In this document: positions 36,769 to 43,852 of the stretch, in pieces | Layout: every line of letters starts with the position of its first letter | How positions within the stretch are numbered: position 1 is the stretch's first letter | DNA from: Streptomyces hiroshimensis | GTDB taxonomy: Bacteria; Actinomycetota; Actinomycetes; Streptomycetales; Streptomycetaceae | Assembly: GCF_014650335.1 (NCBI RefSeq) | Contig: NZ_BMUT01000002.1 | Span: 398,110 to 462,109, forward strand | Direction of reading: 5' to 3' | Length of the DNA: 64,000 bases | The notes under the pieces: model-generated | What the model saw: the letters and a program-made list of their open reading frames with translations, nothing else | What the model was told of the DNA's origin: nothing | The model's database searches: none | Program-made: the position numbers and the translations under genes

Positions 36769-37905
36769 GTGGCCACGGATTACTACGCGGTCCTGGGCGT
36801 ACGCCGCGACGCCTCGCAGGACGAGATCAAGAAGGCCTTCCGCCGCCTCGCCCGCGAGCTGCACCCGGACGTCAACCCGGACCCGAAGACGCAGGAGCGG
36901 TTCAAGGAGATCAACGCCGCTTACGAGGTGCTCTCGGACCCGCAGAAGAAGCAGGTCTACGACCTCGGCGGCGACCCGCTCTCGGCATCCGGGGGCGGTG
37001 GCGGCGCCGGTGGCTTCGGCGCGGGCTTCGGCAACTTCTCCGACATCATGGACGCCTTCTTCGGACAGGCGTCGCAGCGCGGCCCGCGCTCGCGCACCCG
37101 GCGCGGCCAGGACGCCATGATCCGTCTCGAAGTGACCCTCGACGAGGCCGCCTTCGGGACGACCAAGGAGATCCAAGTCGACACCGCCGTCGTCTGCACC
37201 ACGTGCAGCGGCGAGGGCGCGGCCCCCGGCACCTCCGCCCAGACGTGCGACATGTGCCGCGGCCGCGGCGAGGTCTCGCAGGTCACCCGCTCCTTCCTCG
37301 GCCAGGTCATGACCTCCCGGCCGTGCCCGCAGTGCCAGGGCTTCGGCACGGTCGTGCCCACCCCCTGCCCGGAGTGCGCCGGTGACGGCCGCGTCCGCTC
37401 GCGGCGCACCCTGACGGTCAAGATCCCGGCCGGTGTCGACAACGGCACCCGGATCCAGCTCGCGGGCGAGGGCGAGGTAGGCCCCGGCGGCGGCCCCGCC
37501 GGCGACCTCTACGTGGAGATCCACGAGAAGCCGCACACGGTCTTCCAGCGCCGCGGCGACGACCTGCACTGCACGGTCACCATCCCGATGACGGCCGCGG
37601 CCCTCGGCACCAAGGTGCCGCTGGAGACCCTGGACGGCATCGAGGAGATCGACATCCGGCCCGGCACGCAGTCGGGTCAGTCGATCCCGCTGCACCAGCG
37701 CGGCGTCACGCACCTGCGCGGCGGCGGGCGCGGCGACCTCATCGTGCACGTCGAGGTCATCACCCCCAACAAGCTGGACCCGCAGCAGGAGGACCTGCTG
37801 CGGCAGCTGGCGAAGCTGCGGGGCGAGGAGCGTCCGATGGGCGAGTTCAAGCCGGGGCAGCAGGGGCTGTTCTCGCGGCTGAAGGACGCGTTCAACGGGC
37901 GGTAG
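36769..37905 (+). CDS. dnaJ: Molecular chaperone DnaJ (second-type dnaJ linked to hrcA)
   Basis: Co-chaperone that stimulates DnaK. The 378-residue protein has a J domain with HPD (ELHPDVNPD, about residue 32), a Gly/Phe-rich segment, four zinc motifs (CTTCSGEG, CDMCRGRG, CPQCQGFG, CPECAGDG) and a C-terminal substrate-binding part. GTG start directly follows the hrcA TAA. The end of the gene, 54 bases including the codons for KPGQQGLFSRLKDAFNG, is repeated 102 bases downstream in the same frame; only the TAG at 37903 separates the copies. Confidence 0.95.
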   Translation: MATDYYAVLGVRRDASQDEIKKAFRRLARELHPDVNPDPKTQERFKEINAAYEVLSDPQKKQVYDLGGDPLSASGGGGGAGGFGAGFGNFSDIMDAFFGQASQRGPRSRTRRGQDAMIRLEVTLDEAAFGTTKEIQVDTAVVCTTCSGEGAAPGTSAQTCDMCRGRGEVSQVTRSFLGQVMTSRPCPQCQGFGTVVPTPCPECAGDGRVRSRRTLTVKIPAGVDNGTRIQLAGEGEVGPGGGPAGDLYVEIHEKPHTVFQRRGDDLHCTVTIPMTAAALGTKVPLETLDGIEEIDIRPGTQSGQSIPLHQRGVTHLRGGGRGDLIVHVEVITPNKLDPQQEDLLRQLAKLRGEERPMGEFKPGQQGLFSRLKDAFNGR

Positions 37906-38003
37906 GCGCCGGGCCGGGGGTCCGGGGGTTGGCCCCCGGGCGGGCACAGCAAGCCGGGGCAGCAGGGGCTGTTCTCGCGGCTGAAGGACGCGTTCAACGG
38001 GCG
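37848..38003 (+). repeat. 54-bp direct repeat of the dnaJ 3' end
   Basis: 37848-37901 and 37950-38003 are identical. The offset is 102 bases (34 codons), so both copies are in the dnaJ frame. Copy 1 ends GGTAG, copy 2 ends CGCTGA (NGR-stop). Between them the frame is open after the TAG and Gly/Pro-rich. Confidence 0.9.
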
Positions 38004-38034
38004 CTGAGCCCTTACGGTTCTCTGTGGTCTTTTT

Positions 38035-38067
38035 CACCGGACGGGCTCGGATCGAGCCCGTCCGGTG
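38035..38067. terminator. Terminator of hrcA-dnaJ
   Basis: CACCGGACGGGCTCG (38035-38049) pairs perfectly with CGAGCCCGTCCGGTG (38053-38067) around GAT. A TTTTT precedes the stem. Confidence 0.8.
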
Positions 38068-38096
38068 ATTGACATGGTCTGTGACACGATGTGGTC

Positions 38097-39290
38097 ATGG
38101 CATTCGAACCCAGGGTGGCCTCCGCGCTCGCCGGCCTGTGCCGGCACCCGGTCGTGCAGGCGCCCATGGCCGGCGGCGCCTCGGGGCCGGCGCTCGCGGC
38201 CGCGGTCTGCGAGGCCGGCGGCCTCGGCTTCCTGGCCGCCGGGTACAAGACGCCCGCGGCGATGTACGAAGAGATCAAGCAGCTTCGCGCCCGCACCGCC
38301 GCGCCCTTCGGTGTGAATCTGTTCATGCCGCAGCCCCCCGTCGCCGACCCTGCCGCCGTCGAGGTCTACGCCGAGCAGCTCGCCGGCGAGTCCGCCTGGT
38401 ACGAGACGCCGCTCGGCGACCGGGATCACGGCGGTGACGACGCCTACGACGCGAAGCTCGCGATCCTCCTCGACGACCCGGTGCCGGTCGTCTCGTTCAC
38501 GTTCGGCTGTCCCTCGCCCGAGGCCGTCGCCGCCCTCGCCGCCGTCGGCACGCTGACCGTCGTCACCGTGACCTCCGCCGCCGAGGCGCTGGCCGCCCGC
38601 GATGCCGGAGCGGACGCCGTGTGCGCCCAGGGCGTCGAGGCCGGCGGCCACCAGGGCACCCACCGCGACGACCCGCACGCCGACGGCGCGGGCGCGGGCC
38701 TCGGCCTGCTGTCCCTGCTCGCCCAGGTCCGCGACGCCGTCGACCTCCCCGTGATCGCCACCGGCGGGCTGATGCGCGGCGAGCAGATAGCCGCCGTCCT
38801 CGCCGCGGGCGCGAGCGCCGCGCAGCTCGGCACCGCCTTCCTGGCCTGCCCCGAGTCCGGTGCCCACGCCCTGCACAAACAGGCCCTGACCGACCCGTTG
38901 TTCGTCGGTACGGAGCTCACCCGGGCCTTCTCGGGCCGCCCCGCCCGCGGCCTGGTGAACCGTTTCATCCGCGAGCACGGCCCGTACGCCCCCGCCGCCT
39001 ACCCCCAGGTCCACTACCTGACGGCCGGGCTGCGCAAGGCCGCCGCCGAAGCGGGCGACCCGCAGGCGATGGCCCTGTGGGCCGGCCAGGGCCACCGCCT
39101 GGTCCGGCCCCTGCCCGCCGCCGCGCTCGTCGAGACGCTCATCGGCGAACTCGACGCGGCGCGCGGTACATCGACGCAGGGGGAGCAGGGCACGGTACGG
39201 GGGAGCGCATCGCGGGACAGCGAATCGCGCGGCAGCGAGACGCGGGGCAGTGAAATGCGGGGCAGTGAAATGCGAGGGAGCAAGTCATGA
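38097..39290 (+). CDS. Nitronate monooxygenase (NMO/2-nitropropane dioxygenase family)
   Basis: FMN-dependent oxidation of nitronates to carbonyl compounds and nitrite, detoxifying propionate-3-nitronate-like compounds. Seen: VQAPMAGGASGPALAAAV at the start, FGVNLFMPQ, GVEAGGHQGTHRDD with the active-site His, and ATGGLMRGEQIAAVLAAGA for phosphate binding. The core ends near residue 360; the tail (residues about 370-394) is five 5-residue repeats like SEMRG. The stop overlaps the rsmE start (ATGA). ATG 38097 is chosen; GTG 38091 is possible. Confidence 0.9.
   Translation: MAFEPRVASALAGLCRHPVVQAPMAGGASGPALAAAVCEAGGLGFLAAGYKTPAAMYEEIKQLRARTAAPFGVNLFMPQPPVADPAAVEVYAEQLAGESAWYETPLGDRDHGGDDAYDAKLAILLDDPVPVVSFTFGCPSPEAVAALAAVGTLTVVTVTSAAEALAARDAGADAVCAQGVEAGGHQGTHRDDPHADGAGAGLGLLSLLAQVRDAVDLPVIATGGLMRGEQIAAVLAAGASAAQLGTAFLACPESGAHALHKQALTDPLFVGTELTRAFSGRPARGLVNRFIREHGPYAPAAYPQVHYLTAGLRKAAAEAGDPQAMALWAGQGHRLVRPLPAAALVETLIGELDAARGTSTQGEQGTVRGSASRDSESRGSETRGSEMRGSEMRGSKS
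39204..39278 (+). repeat. 15-bp coding tandem repeats in the NMO tail
   Basis: Five units of 15 bases resembling GGCAGTGAAATGCGG encode SASRD, SESRG, SETRG, SEMRG and SEMRG. The last, GA-rich units lie directly before the rsmE start and contribute its ribosome binding site (GAGGGAGC). Confidence 0.8.
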
Positions 39291-40039
39291 CAGCGCCGGT
39301 GTTCCTGGTCGAGGAGGACGCCCTGACGGGTGTCTTTCCCGGTACCGTCTTCCCCCTCGACGGCCCCGAAGGGCGCCACGCGGTCTCCGTCCGCCGCCTC
39401 CGGGTCGGCGAGGAGATCGGCCTGACGGACGGTCAGGGTACGGGTGCCTTCGGCACCGTGGCCGCCGTCGAGGGCAAGGACCGGCTCGACGTCGCGGTGA
39501 CGTCCGTACGCTCCGAGCCGCAGCCCGAACCCCGTATCACCGTCGTCCAGGCCCTGCCCAAGGGTGACCGCGGCGAAGTCGCCGTCGAGACGATGACCGA
39601 GACCGGCGTCGACGCGATCGTCCCGTGGGCCGCCTCCCGCTGCATCACCCAGTGGAAGGGCGACCGCGGTCTGAAGTCGCTGGGCAAGTGGCGCGCCACG
39701 GCCCGCGAGGCCGGCAAGCAGTCCCGCCGCCTCCGCTTCCCCGAGGTCGCCGAGGTGATGACGACCCGCCAGGTCGCCGCGTTCCTCGCCGGCGCGGCCT
39801 TCGCCGCCGTCCTCCACGAGGAGGGCCACAGCGCCCCCCTCGCCACGGCCCCGCTGCCTCCGACCGGCGATATCGTCCTCGTGGTCGGCCCCGAGGGAGG
39901 CGTCTCCCCCGAGGAGCTCGCGGCCTTCGCCGAGGCGGGCGCCCGGCCGTACCGCCTGGGGGCGAGCGTCCTGCGCACGTCGACGGCGGGCACGGCGGCC
40001 ACGGCGCTGCTGCTGGGGCGTACGGGCCGCTGGTCCTGA
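39287..40039 (+). CDS. rsmE: 16S rRNA (uracil1498-N3)-methyltransferase
   Basis: SAM-dependent methyltransferase of the SPOUT class, acting on U1498 of 16S rRNA. The 250-residue protein has a PUA-like N-terminus (GPEGRHAVSVRRLRVGEEI) and the knotted catalytic end (LVVGPEGGVSPEELAAF; RLGASVLRTSTAGTAA). It starts inside the NMO stop codon (ATGA) and its Shine-Dalgarno is provided by the repeat tail of that gene. In related genomes rsmE is followed by the HIT gene, which here is 15 kb away. Confidence 0.95.
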   Translation: MTAPVFLVEEDALTGVFPGTVFPLDGPEGRHAVSVRRLRVGEEIGLTDGQGTGAFGTVAAVEGKDRLDVAVTSVRSEPQPEPRITVVQALPKGDRGEVAVETMTETGVDAIVPWAASRCITQWKGDRGLKSLGKWRATAREAGKQSRRLRFPEVAEVMTTRQVAAFLAGAAFAAVLHEEGHSAPLATAPLPPTGDIVLVVGPEGGVSPEELAAFAEAGARPYRLGASVLRTSTAGTAATALLLGRTGRWS

Positions 40040-40137
40040 GGGTTCCGGGCGGTGTGGCCTGCGGCCCGCGGTCCGAGTAAGACGACTTCGAGAGGTATGA
40101 GGATGACGGGGGTCACGAGGGGGGAGCGAGGTCTGCC

Positions 40138-40884
40138 ATGGCAGCACAACTCCGTACACGGGACTACGGCCAGATGCTCGATCTCGTCGTCGCGGTCCTG
40201 GAGAACGAGAACGTCGACTCGGTCTGGCATGTGATCTCCCGGGAGCTCCTGGACTCCCTGGGCTGTGACTCGGCCACGTTCTCCGAAGTACTGCTGTCGG
40301 AAGGCACGGGGACGGTACGGGGGTGGGCGCCGGACGAGCTGAGCACCGTCGTGGACGGCCTCGTCCAGCGGCGCATCCGGCAACGCCACCCCCTCCTGGA
40401 CTACGGCCTGTCCGAACAGGCCCCCGTCAACATCGCCGACATCTGCGACGGCTGGCGCAACACCGCCTGGTACGAGGAAGCCCGCCGCGACTTCGGCGTC
40501 ACCCAGCAGGTCGGCGTGCCCCTCGCCTGCGAGGACGGCAAGATGTGCGTCGCCCTCATCGGCCGCCGGGGCGACTTCACACCGCACGACCTCGCCTTCC
40601 TGACCCGGATCCAGCCGGTGATCCGCACGATGGCCAGCCACGTGTACGAACTGAAGCGGCTGCGTAGTGCGGTGGCTCCCGTGCCGTCGTGTGATCTGAC
40701 GCCGCGCGAGGCGACGGTGCTCGGCCTGCTGGCCGAGGGCCTCACCGCGGCCGCCATTGCCCGCCGCCTGGCGATCTCCCCGCACACGGTGAACCGCCAC
40801 CTGGAACGGATCTATCGAAAGCTGGGCACGAACAACCGGGTGTCGACGCTGGTCGTGGCGCGGGCGGAGGGGCTGGTCGCCTGA
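40138..40884 (+). CDS. LuxR-family regulator with GAF-like sensor
   Basis: A 248-residue regulator. Residues 1-175 form a GAF-like input region (DYGQMLDLVVAVLENENVDS; VTQQVGVPLACEDGKMCVAL; DFTPHDLAFLTRIQPVI), and residues about 182-245 are a LuxR-type HTH (LTPREATVLGLLAEGLTAAA; RRLAISPHTVNRHLERIYRK). There is no receiver domain, so it is not a response regulator. The signal and targets are unknown. It is monocistronic and marks the beginning of the accessory block. Confidence 0.9.
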   Translation: MAAQLRTRDYGQMLDLVVAVLENENVDSVWHVISRELLDSLGCDSATFSEVLLSEGTGTVRGWAPDELSTVVDGLVQRRIRQRHPLLDYGLSEQAPVNIADICDGWRNTAWYEEARRDFGVTQQVGVPLACEDGKMCVALIGRRGDFTPHDLAFLTRIQPVIRTMASHVYELKRLRSAVAPVPSCDLTPREATVLGLLAEGLTAAAIARRLAISPHTVNRHLERIYRKLGTNNRVSTLVVARAEGLVA

Positions 40885-41068
40885 ACGGGTGACTCGTCCG
40901 GCCCCAACTCGACTGCCTGGAAGCGGTATTGTGACCTGCGGCGCACCTAGTGCGCCCCCTCCCACGAGGACGTGGATACATCTCTCCGGACGCTCGCCCA
41001 GGGCGCCCGGCGTGGGCGTCCTCCCGGAGCACCCCCGGGCAGGGTGCGTTTGTAGGGAGGGGGCGCCC

Positions 41069-41152
41069 ATGGGACGCCACCGGAAGAAGCCTCTTCGCGA
41101 ACGGATCTTCGCGGTGATCCGCGAGTTCGGGAGGTGGTTGACCGGACGGTGA
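41069..41152 (+). CDS. Candidate 27-residue basic peptide
   Basis: MGRHRKKPLRERIFAVIREF followed by GRWLTGR is strongly basic and could form an amphipathic helix. GGGAGGGGG (41055-41063) lies 5 bases before the ATG, a near-ideal ribosome site. Hairpins precede it. No family is recognised; membrane-active or regulatory peptides have such composition. Confidence 0.4.
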   Translation: MGRHRKKPLRERIFAVIREFGRWLTGR

Positions 41153-41317
41153 CCGGCAGTCCTCACAGAACCTGAGGGCTGACGGCCACACGCCGTCCGA
41201 GTCGGTTTCGGTCGACCCTCGTCACGGACTAGCCCTCCGGGACGGGGGTCTCTATGTGTGCAACCGGGCGCCCAGCCGCACGCATACCAAGCTAGCACTT
41301 GCGCCGGAGGTCGCACC

Positions 41318-41362
41318 ATGACCGGCAGCGGCCGGAGCCTCGGTGGCGCAGCTCCGGCGTAG
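41318..41362 (+). CDS. Candidate 14-residue ORF with strong ribosome site
   Basis: GGAGGT (41306-41311) is 6 bases before an ATG that opens MTGSGRSLGGAAPA and stops at TAG. The TAG is the first part of the 16-bp palindrome TAGGAAGATCTTCCTA. May be a leader ORF, but nothing beyond the signals supports it. Confidence 0.3.
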   Translation: MTGSGRSLGGAAPA

Positions 41363-41375
41363 GAAGATCTTCCTA
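41360..41375. promoter_or_regulatory. Perfect 16-bp palindrome
   Basis: TAGGAAGATCTTCCTA is a perfect dyad in otherwise GC-rich DNA and directly followed by a second dyad GGCCCGGCGGGCC. It could be an operator or, in RNA, a hairpin. No partner site was seen elsewhere in the window. Confidence 0.4.
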
Positions 41376-41464
41376 TGGCCCGGCGGGCCCCTTCTCGGCG
41401 AGGCTACTCCTACGGAACGGTCGCGGCGGGGCGCCGGATACGGGGGTACCGGCGGCCCGCCGCG

Positions 41465-41665
41465 TCAGCGGGGGGCGCTCGCGCTGAGCGTTCCGGTTTT
41501 TATGCGGGTTATCAGGGGGCGCAGTCTGCTCGGCGGCGCGGCGATTATGTCGGTGGGGGCGTCGCTCTCACGGAGGAGGACGGTGCCGCCGGGGGTGGCG
41601 GCGAGGTAGACGCAAGAGCTGCCATGCTCGCTGTAGGTGGACTTCTGCCAGTGCAGTGCGGTCAC
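41465..41665 (-). CDS. DUF397 domain protein
   Basis: A 66-residue DUF397 protein (WQKSTYSEHGSSCVYLA, then VLLRESDAPTDIIAAPPS in place of the usual RDSK-P). Such small proteins are almost always encoded with an XRE-family regulator and are proposed to act as its antagonist or partner, as in antitoxin-like pairs of Streptomyces development genes. It follows the XRE gene after a 12-base gap and should be co-transcribed. Confidence 0.88.
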   Translation of the reverse strand: MTALHWQKSTYSEHGSSCVYLAATPGGTVLLRESDAPTDIIAAPPSRLRPLITRIKTGTLSASAPR

Positions 41666-41677
41666 AGTCGACTCCTC

Positions 41678-42529
41678 TCAGGTGGCTTCGGCAATACGGT
41701 GGATGAGGTTACGTGAAGGCTCGGGATCGAGAGCGATTGCACGCATCCTGCTGAGCATTGCGCTGTACCTCTCCAGCTGTGCCGGGGCGTCGATCAACGA
41801 GTCCTTGTAAGCGATGTCGACTGCTGCGGTGTCGAGCTGGGAGACCGGACCGTGGAAGTAGTCAACTCCCACGCCCGTGCTGGGGAAGGTCACCCCGAAG
41901 GGGATCACCAGAATGGTGATGTTCTCCCGTTCGCTCATGTCGATCAGGTGCTTGAGCTGGTTTCTGGAAGCCTCGGCCCCACCGAACTGCATACGCAGGG
42001 CGGCTTCATGGACAACGGCTTCGTAGGGTGGCGGGTTGTCCTTGTAGAGGACTGCTTGGCGCTTGATCCGATGAGAAACCCGGTGCTCGATCTCGTGGGG
42101 CAGCAGCGTCGGTACAGCTTCGCGGAAGACGGCGCGTGTGTATTCGCTGCTCTGGAGCAGCCCGGGGATGTTCACCACTTGGGTCACGCGCACGGCCGTG
42201 GCGTGGTGCTCAAGTTCGGTGATGTCGATCAGGTTCGCCGGTAGCAGCTCGCGATACTCCTCCCACCAGCCGCGCTTGCGTTCGCCTGTCATCGTGGCAA
42301 GTACGTTGACGAGCGATTCGTCCGAGCAGTCGTAGGCACGTGCCAGGGCGCGTACCCGGTCGGCGCTTACACCGTAGCGCCCGGCTTCGATGCTGCTGAT
42401 TCGCGACTGCGTGATGCCGAGACGCGCCCCGGCCTCTGTTGCGGTCAGGTCGGCACGCTCCCGAAGCCTGCGCAGTTCAGCGCCCAGGCGACGCCGCCGG
42501 ATGGTCGGTGGAGGTGTACTCGGTGGCAT
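41678..42529 (-). CDS. XRE-family regulator with DUF5753 sensor domain
   Basis: A 283-residue regulator. Residues about 10-70 are a Cro/CI-type HTH (LRRLRERADLTATEAGARLG; SRISSIEAGRYGV); residues about 95-275 are DUF5753 (VVNIPGLLQSSEYTRAVF; HRIKRQAVLYKDNPPPYEAV), a ligand- or partner-binding domain restricted to actinobacteria. It forms the usual pair with the DUF397 gene downstream. Start ATG at 42529 with GAAGGA upstream. Two inverted repeats in the divergent intergenic region (42586-42625) may be its operators. Confidence 0.92.
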   Translation of the reverse strand: MPPSTPPPTIRRRRLGAELRRLRERADLTATEAGARLGITQSRISSIEAGRYGVSADRVRALARAYDCSDESLVNVLATMTGERKRGWWEEYRELLPANLIDITELEHHATAVRVTQVVNIPGLLQSSEYTRAVFREAVPTLLPHEIEHRVSHRIKRQAVLYKDNPPPYEAVVHEAALRMQFGGAEASRNQLKHLIDMSERENITILVIPFGVTFPSTGVGVDYFHGPVSQLDTAAVDIAYKDSLIDAPAQLERYSAMLSRMRAIALDPEPSRNLIHRIAEAT

Positions 42530-42585
42530 CGCGTTCCTTCGCTGCTCGTGCATGTGTATGACGCCATCGCTCGAACGGATTGCAA

Positions 42586-42625
42586 GTGGGACGCATCCCA
42601 CGCTTTCCATGGGATGTATCTCATG
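42586..42625. promoter_or_regulatory. Two inverted repeats between divergent xre and ATPase-like genes
   Basis: GTGGGA-CGCA-TCCCAC (42586-42601) is perfect; CATGGGAT-GT-ATCTCATG (42608-42625) has one mismatch. Both contain the core TGGGAYG-like half-site, and their centres are about 23 bases (two helical turns) apart, fitting a cooperative dimer-binding operator. Confidence 0.55.
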
Positions 42626-42690
42626 AGGCCGCTACGGTGTGACGCGGGCCACCTCGGATGGCCCAATCCACCTCTTCGTCGGGAGGCCTC

Positions 42691-43140
42691 GTGGCAACCG
42701 TATCCGTACCGCTGCCCTGGACGTACACCCTCGAACTGCCATGCGACCCGTCCGCACAAGCGGTCGCACGGGCCGTGCTGCGGGCCGTCCTCGGGGAGCG
42801 CGGAATGACGGAACTGGCGGACGCCGCCGAGACGTTGACGGCCGAGCTCATCGCCAACGCGCCGGCCCCCGCAGGGGCACCGCTGCGGCTGCGGCTGCGT
42901 GGGGGAGAGGGCGGCGGCCGGCTGCAGGTGAGCGTGGGTGGCCACATCGCCGAGGTGACCGAGCGGCACGCCCGCGCAGCGTCGTCCGTATCGCTGGTCG
43001 GGTGCAAGGAGTGCGCCGAACTGGAGGCGGCCCGGCGCGAGGCGGTAGCGCGGGGTGGGGAGGGGGCCGTGGACGCGGCCATCGCCGTACGCAGGCACTT
43101 CCGCAACGCGCACCGCGTCGTGGAAGGGGCGACCGGGTGA
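42691..43140 (+). CDS. Degenerate HATPase-like protein fused to a Cys-containing tail
   Basis: 149 residues from GTG 42691, with GGGAGG 4 bases upstream; an ATG at 42658 would add 11. The first half (SVPLPWTYTLELPCDPSAQA; GMTELADAAETLTAELIANA) looks like the anti-sigma-type ATPases often found beside XRE-DUF397 pairs, up to the N box, but the ATP-lid motifs (DxGxG) are missing. The second half (CKECAELEAARREAVARGG; RRHFRNAHR) resembles a small CxxC protein usually encoded separately in such loci. An internal deletion joining two genes would explain this. Confidence 0.7.
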   Translation: MATVSVPLPWTYTLELPCDPSAQAVARAVLRAVLGERGMTELADAAETLTAELIANAPAPAGAPLRLRLRGGEGGGRLQVSVGGHIAEVTERHARAASSVSLVGCKECAELEAARREAVARGGEGAVDAAIAVRRHFRNAHRVVEGATG

Positions 43141-43304
43141 CCACCGTGGTCGGCAGGCTCGTGGTGAGGTGCGCGCATGTGTCGGGGTGGACGCAGGAGG
43201 GGGACGCGGCGAGGTGCGACCGCTGCGGAACCCGGCGCTTTACGGGCTATGCGGCGCTGCTGATCCCGGAGTTGCCGCAATGGGAGCCGGGCGGCGGCAC
43301 ATAG
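43137..43304 (+). CDS. Small CxxC protein (55 aa)
   Basis: A 55-residue protein whose GTG overlaps the preceding stop as GTGA. It has Cys12 and a CDRC pair (residues 27-30, RCDRCGTRRFTGYAALLIPE), suggesting a partial zinc site. Translationally coupled to the ATPase-like gene. No function known to me. Confidence 0.6.
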   Translation: MTTVVGRLVVRCAHVSGWTQEGDAARCDRCGTRRFTGYAALLIPELPQWEPGGGT

Positions 43305-43392
43305 CGGGTGGCCGGGACGGCTTGTGTGCCACTGTCCGTGAGCAGCAGCATGGCTCCCTGACGGGGAAACAGGGCGATGGGAGTGATCGGCA

Positions 43393-43704
43393 GTGGCTGT
43401 CCGGGATGGCGACAGGATCCGTGTCGAAGCGAGCGGTACAGGCTGGGCCGACGGGGTTGAGGGCGTTGTCGCCGGGACGTGGGAAGGCCGTCTGCGGATC
43501 AAGGTCACCAAGAACGCGCCGCCAGGGGTGGGCGCGATCCTCCTGGAAGAGGACGCCGTATACGACCGGATCGGGGTGTCGGTACTGATGCCGCTGTGCT
43601 CATCGTGCCAGGGGAGCGGAAAGATCGAGTGGGAGGACGAGGAGGGGTGGCAGCACGAAGCACCGTGCACTTCGTGCAACGGTGAGGGTGAAGTCCCTCG
43701 CTGA
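43393..43704 (+). CDS. Small protein with DnaJ-type zinc motifs
   Basis: 103 residues. The N-terminal 65 residues look like a small beta-barrel (GDRIRVEASGTGWADGVEGV; GRLRIKVTKNAPPGVGAILL), and the end carries CSSCQGSGKI and CTSCNGEGEV, two CxxCxGxG repeats that together form half of a DnaJ zinc domain. Such a half-domain could act in protein-protein contact or thiol chemistry. GTG start with GGGAG about 9 bases upstream. Ends shortly before the AraC-type gene, whose alternative 5' starts would overlap it. Confidence 0.65.
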   Translation: MAVRDGDRIRVEASGTGWADGVEGVVAGTWEGRLRIKVTKNAPPGVGAILLEEDAVYDRIGVSVLMPLCSSCQGSGKIEWEDEEGWQHEAPCTSCNGEGEVPR

Positions 43705-43852
43705 CAGCGCCCGACCGGCACGGGACGAGCCCGCTCCCCCGTTCGTGCGTACGCACGTTCGCGCGTCCTTCGGTGTGGTCATGCGGGCAATCGACGGGCC
43801 CCGGCCACGCCGTCCCCCTGGCGGACCCGGCGCCTCCCTTACCGTTTCCGGC

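Larger units (their letters stand above)
40885..41464 (+). other. 580-bp stretch without a conventional gene; structured DNA and candidate tiny ORFs
   Basis: Contains hairpin GGCGCAC-CTA-GTGCGCC (40940-40956), possibly the LuxR-gene terminator; hairpin GCACCC-N7-GGGTGC (41029-41047); CGCCCA/TGGGCG pairing within 40990-41020; two short ORFs with strong ribosome sites (41069 and 41318); and the perfect 16-bp palindrome TAGGAAGATCTTCCTA (41360-41375). From 41376 to 41464 I see nothing recognisable. The concentration of pairing upstream of the first short ORF could indicate a structured RNA leader. Confidence 0.45.

Noticed and set aside
41318..41362. The 14-residue ORF as a leader-peptide attenuator
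   Set aside because: It has no run of one amino acid and no terminator with downstream gene on the same strand.
41375..41716. A plus-strand ORF with ATG just after the palindrome
   Set aside because: Runs opposite to the DUF397 gene for most of its length, is Gly/Arg/Ala-rich and has no ribosome site.
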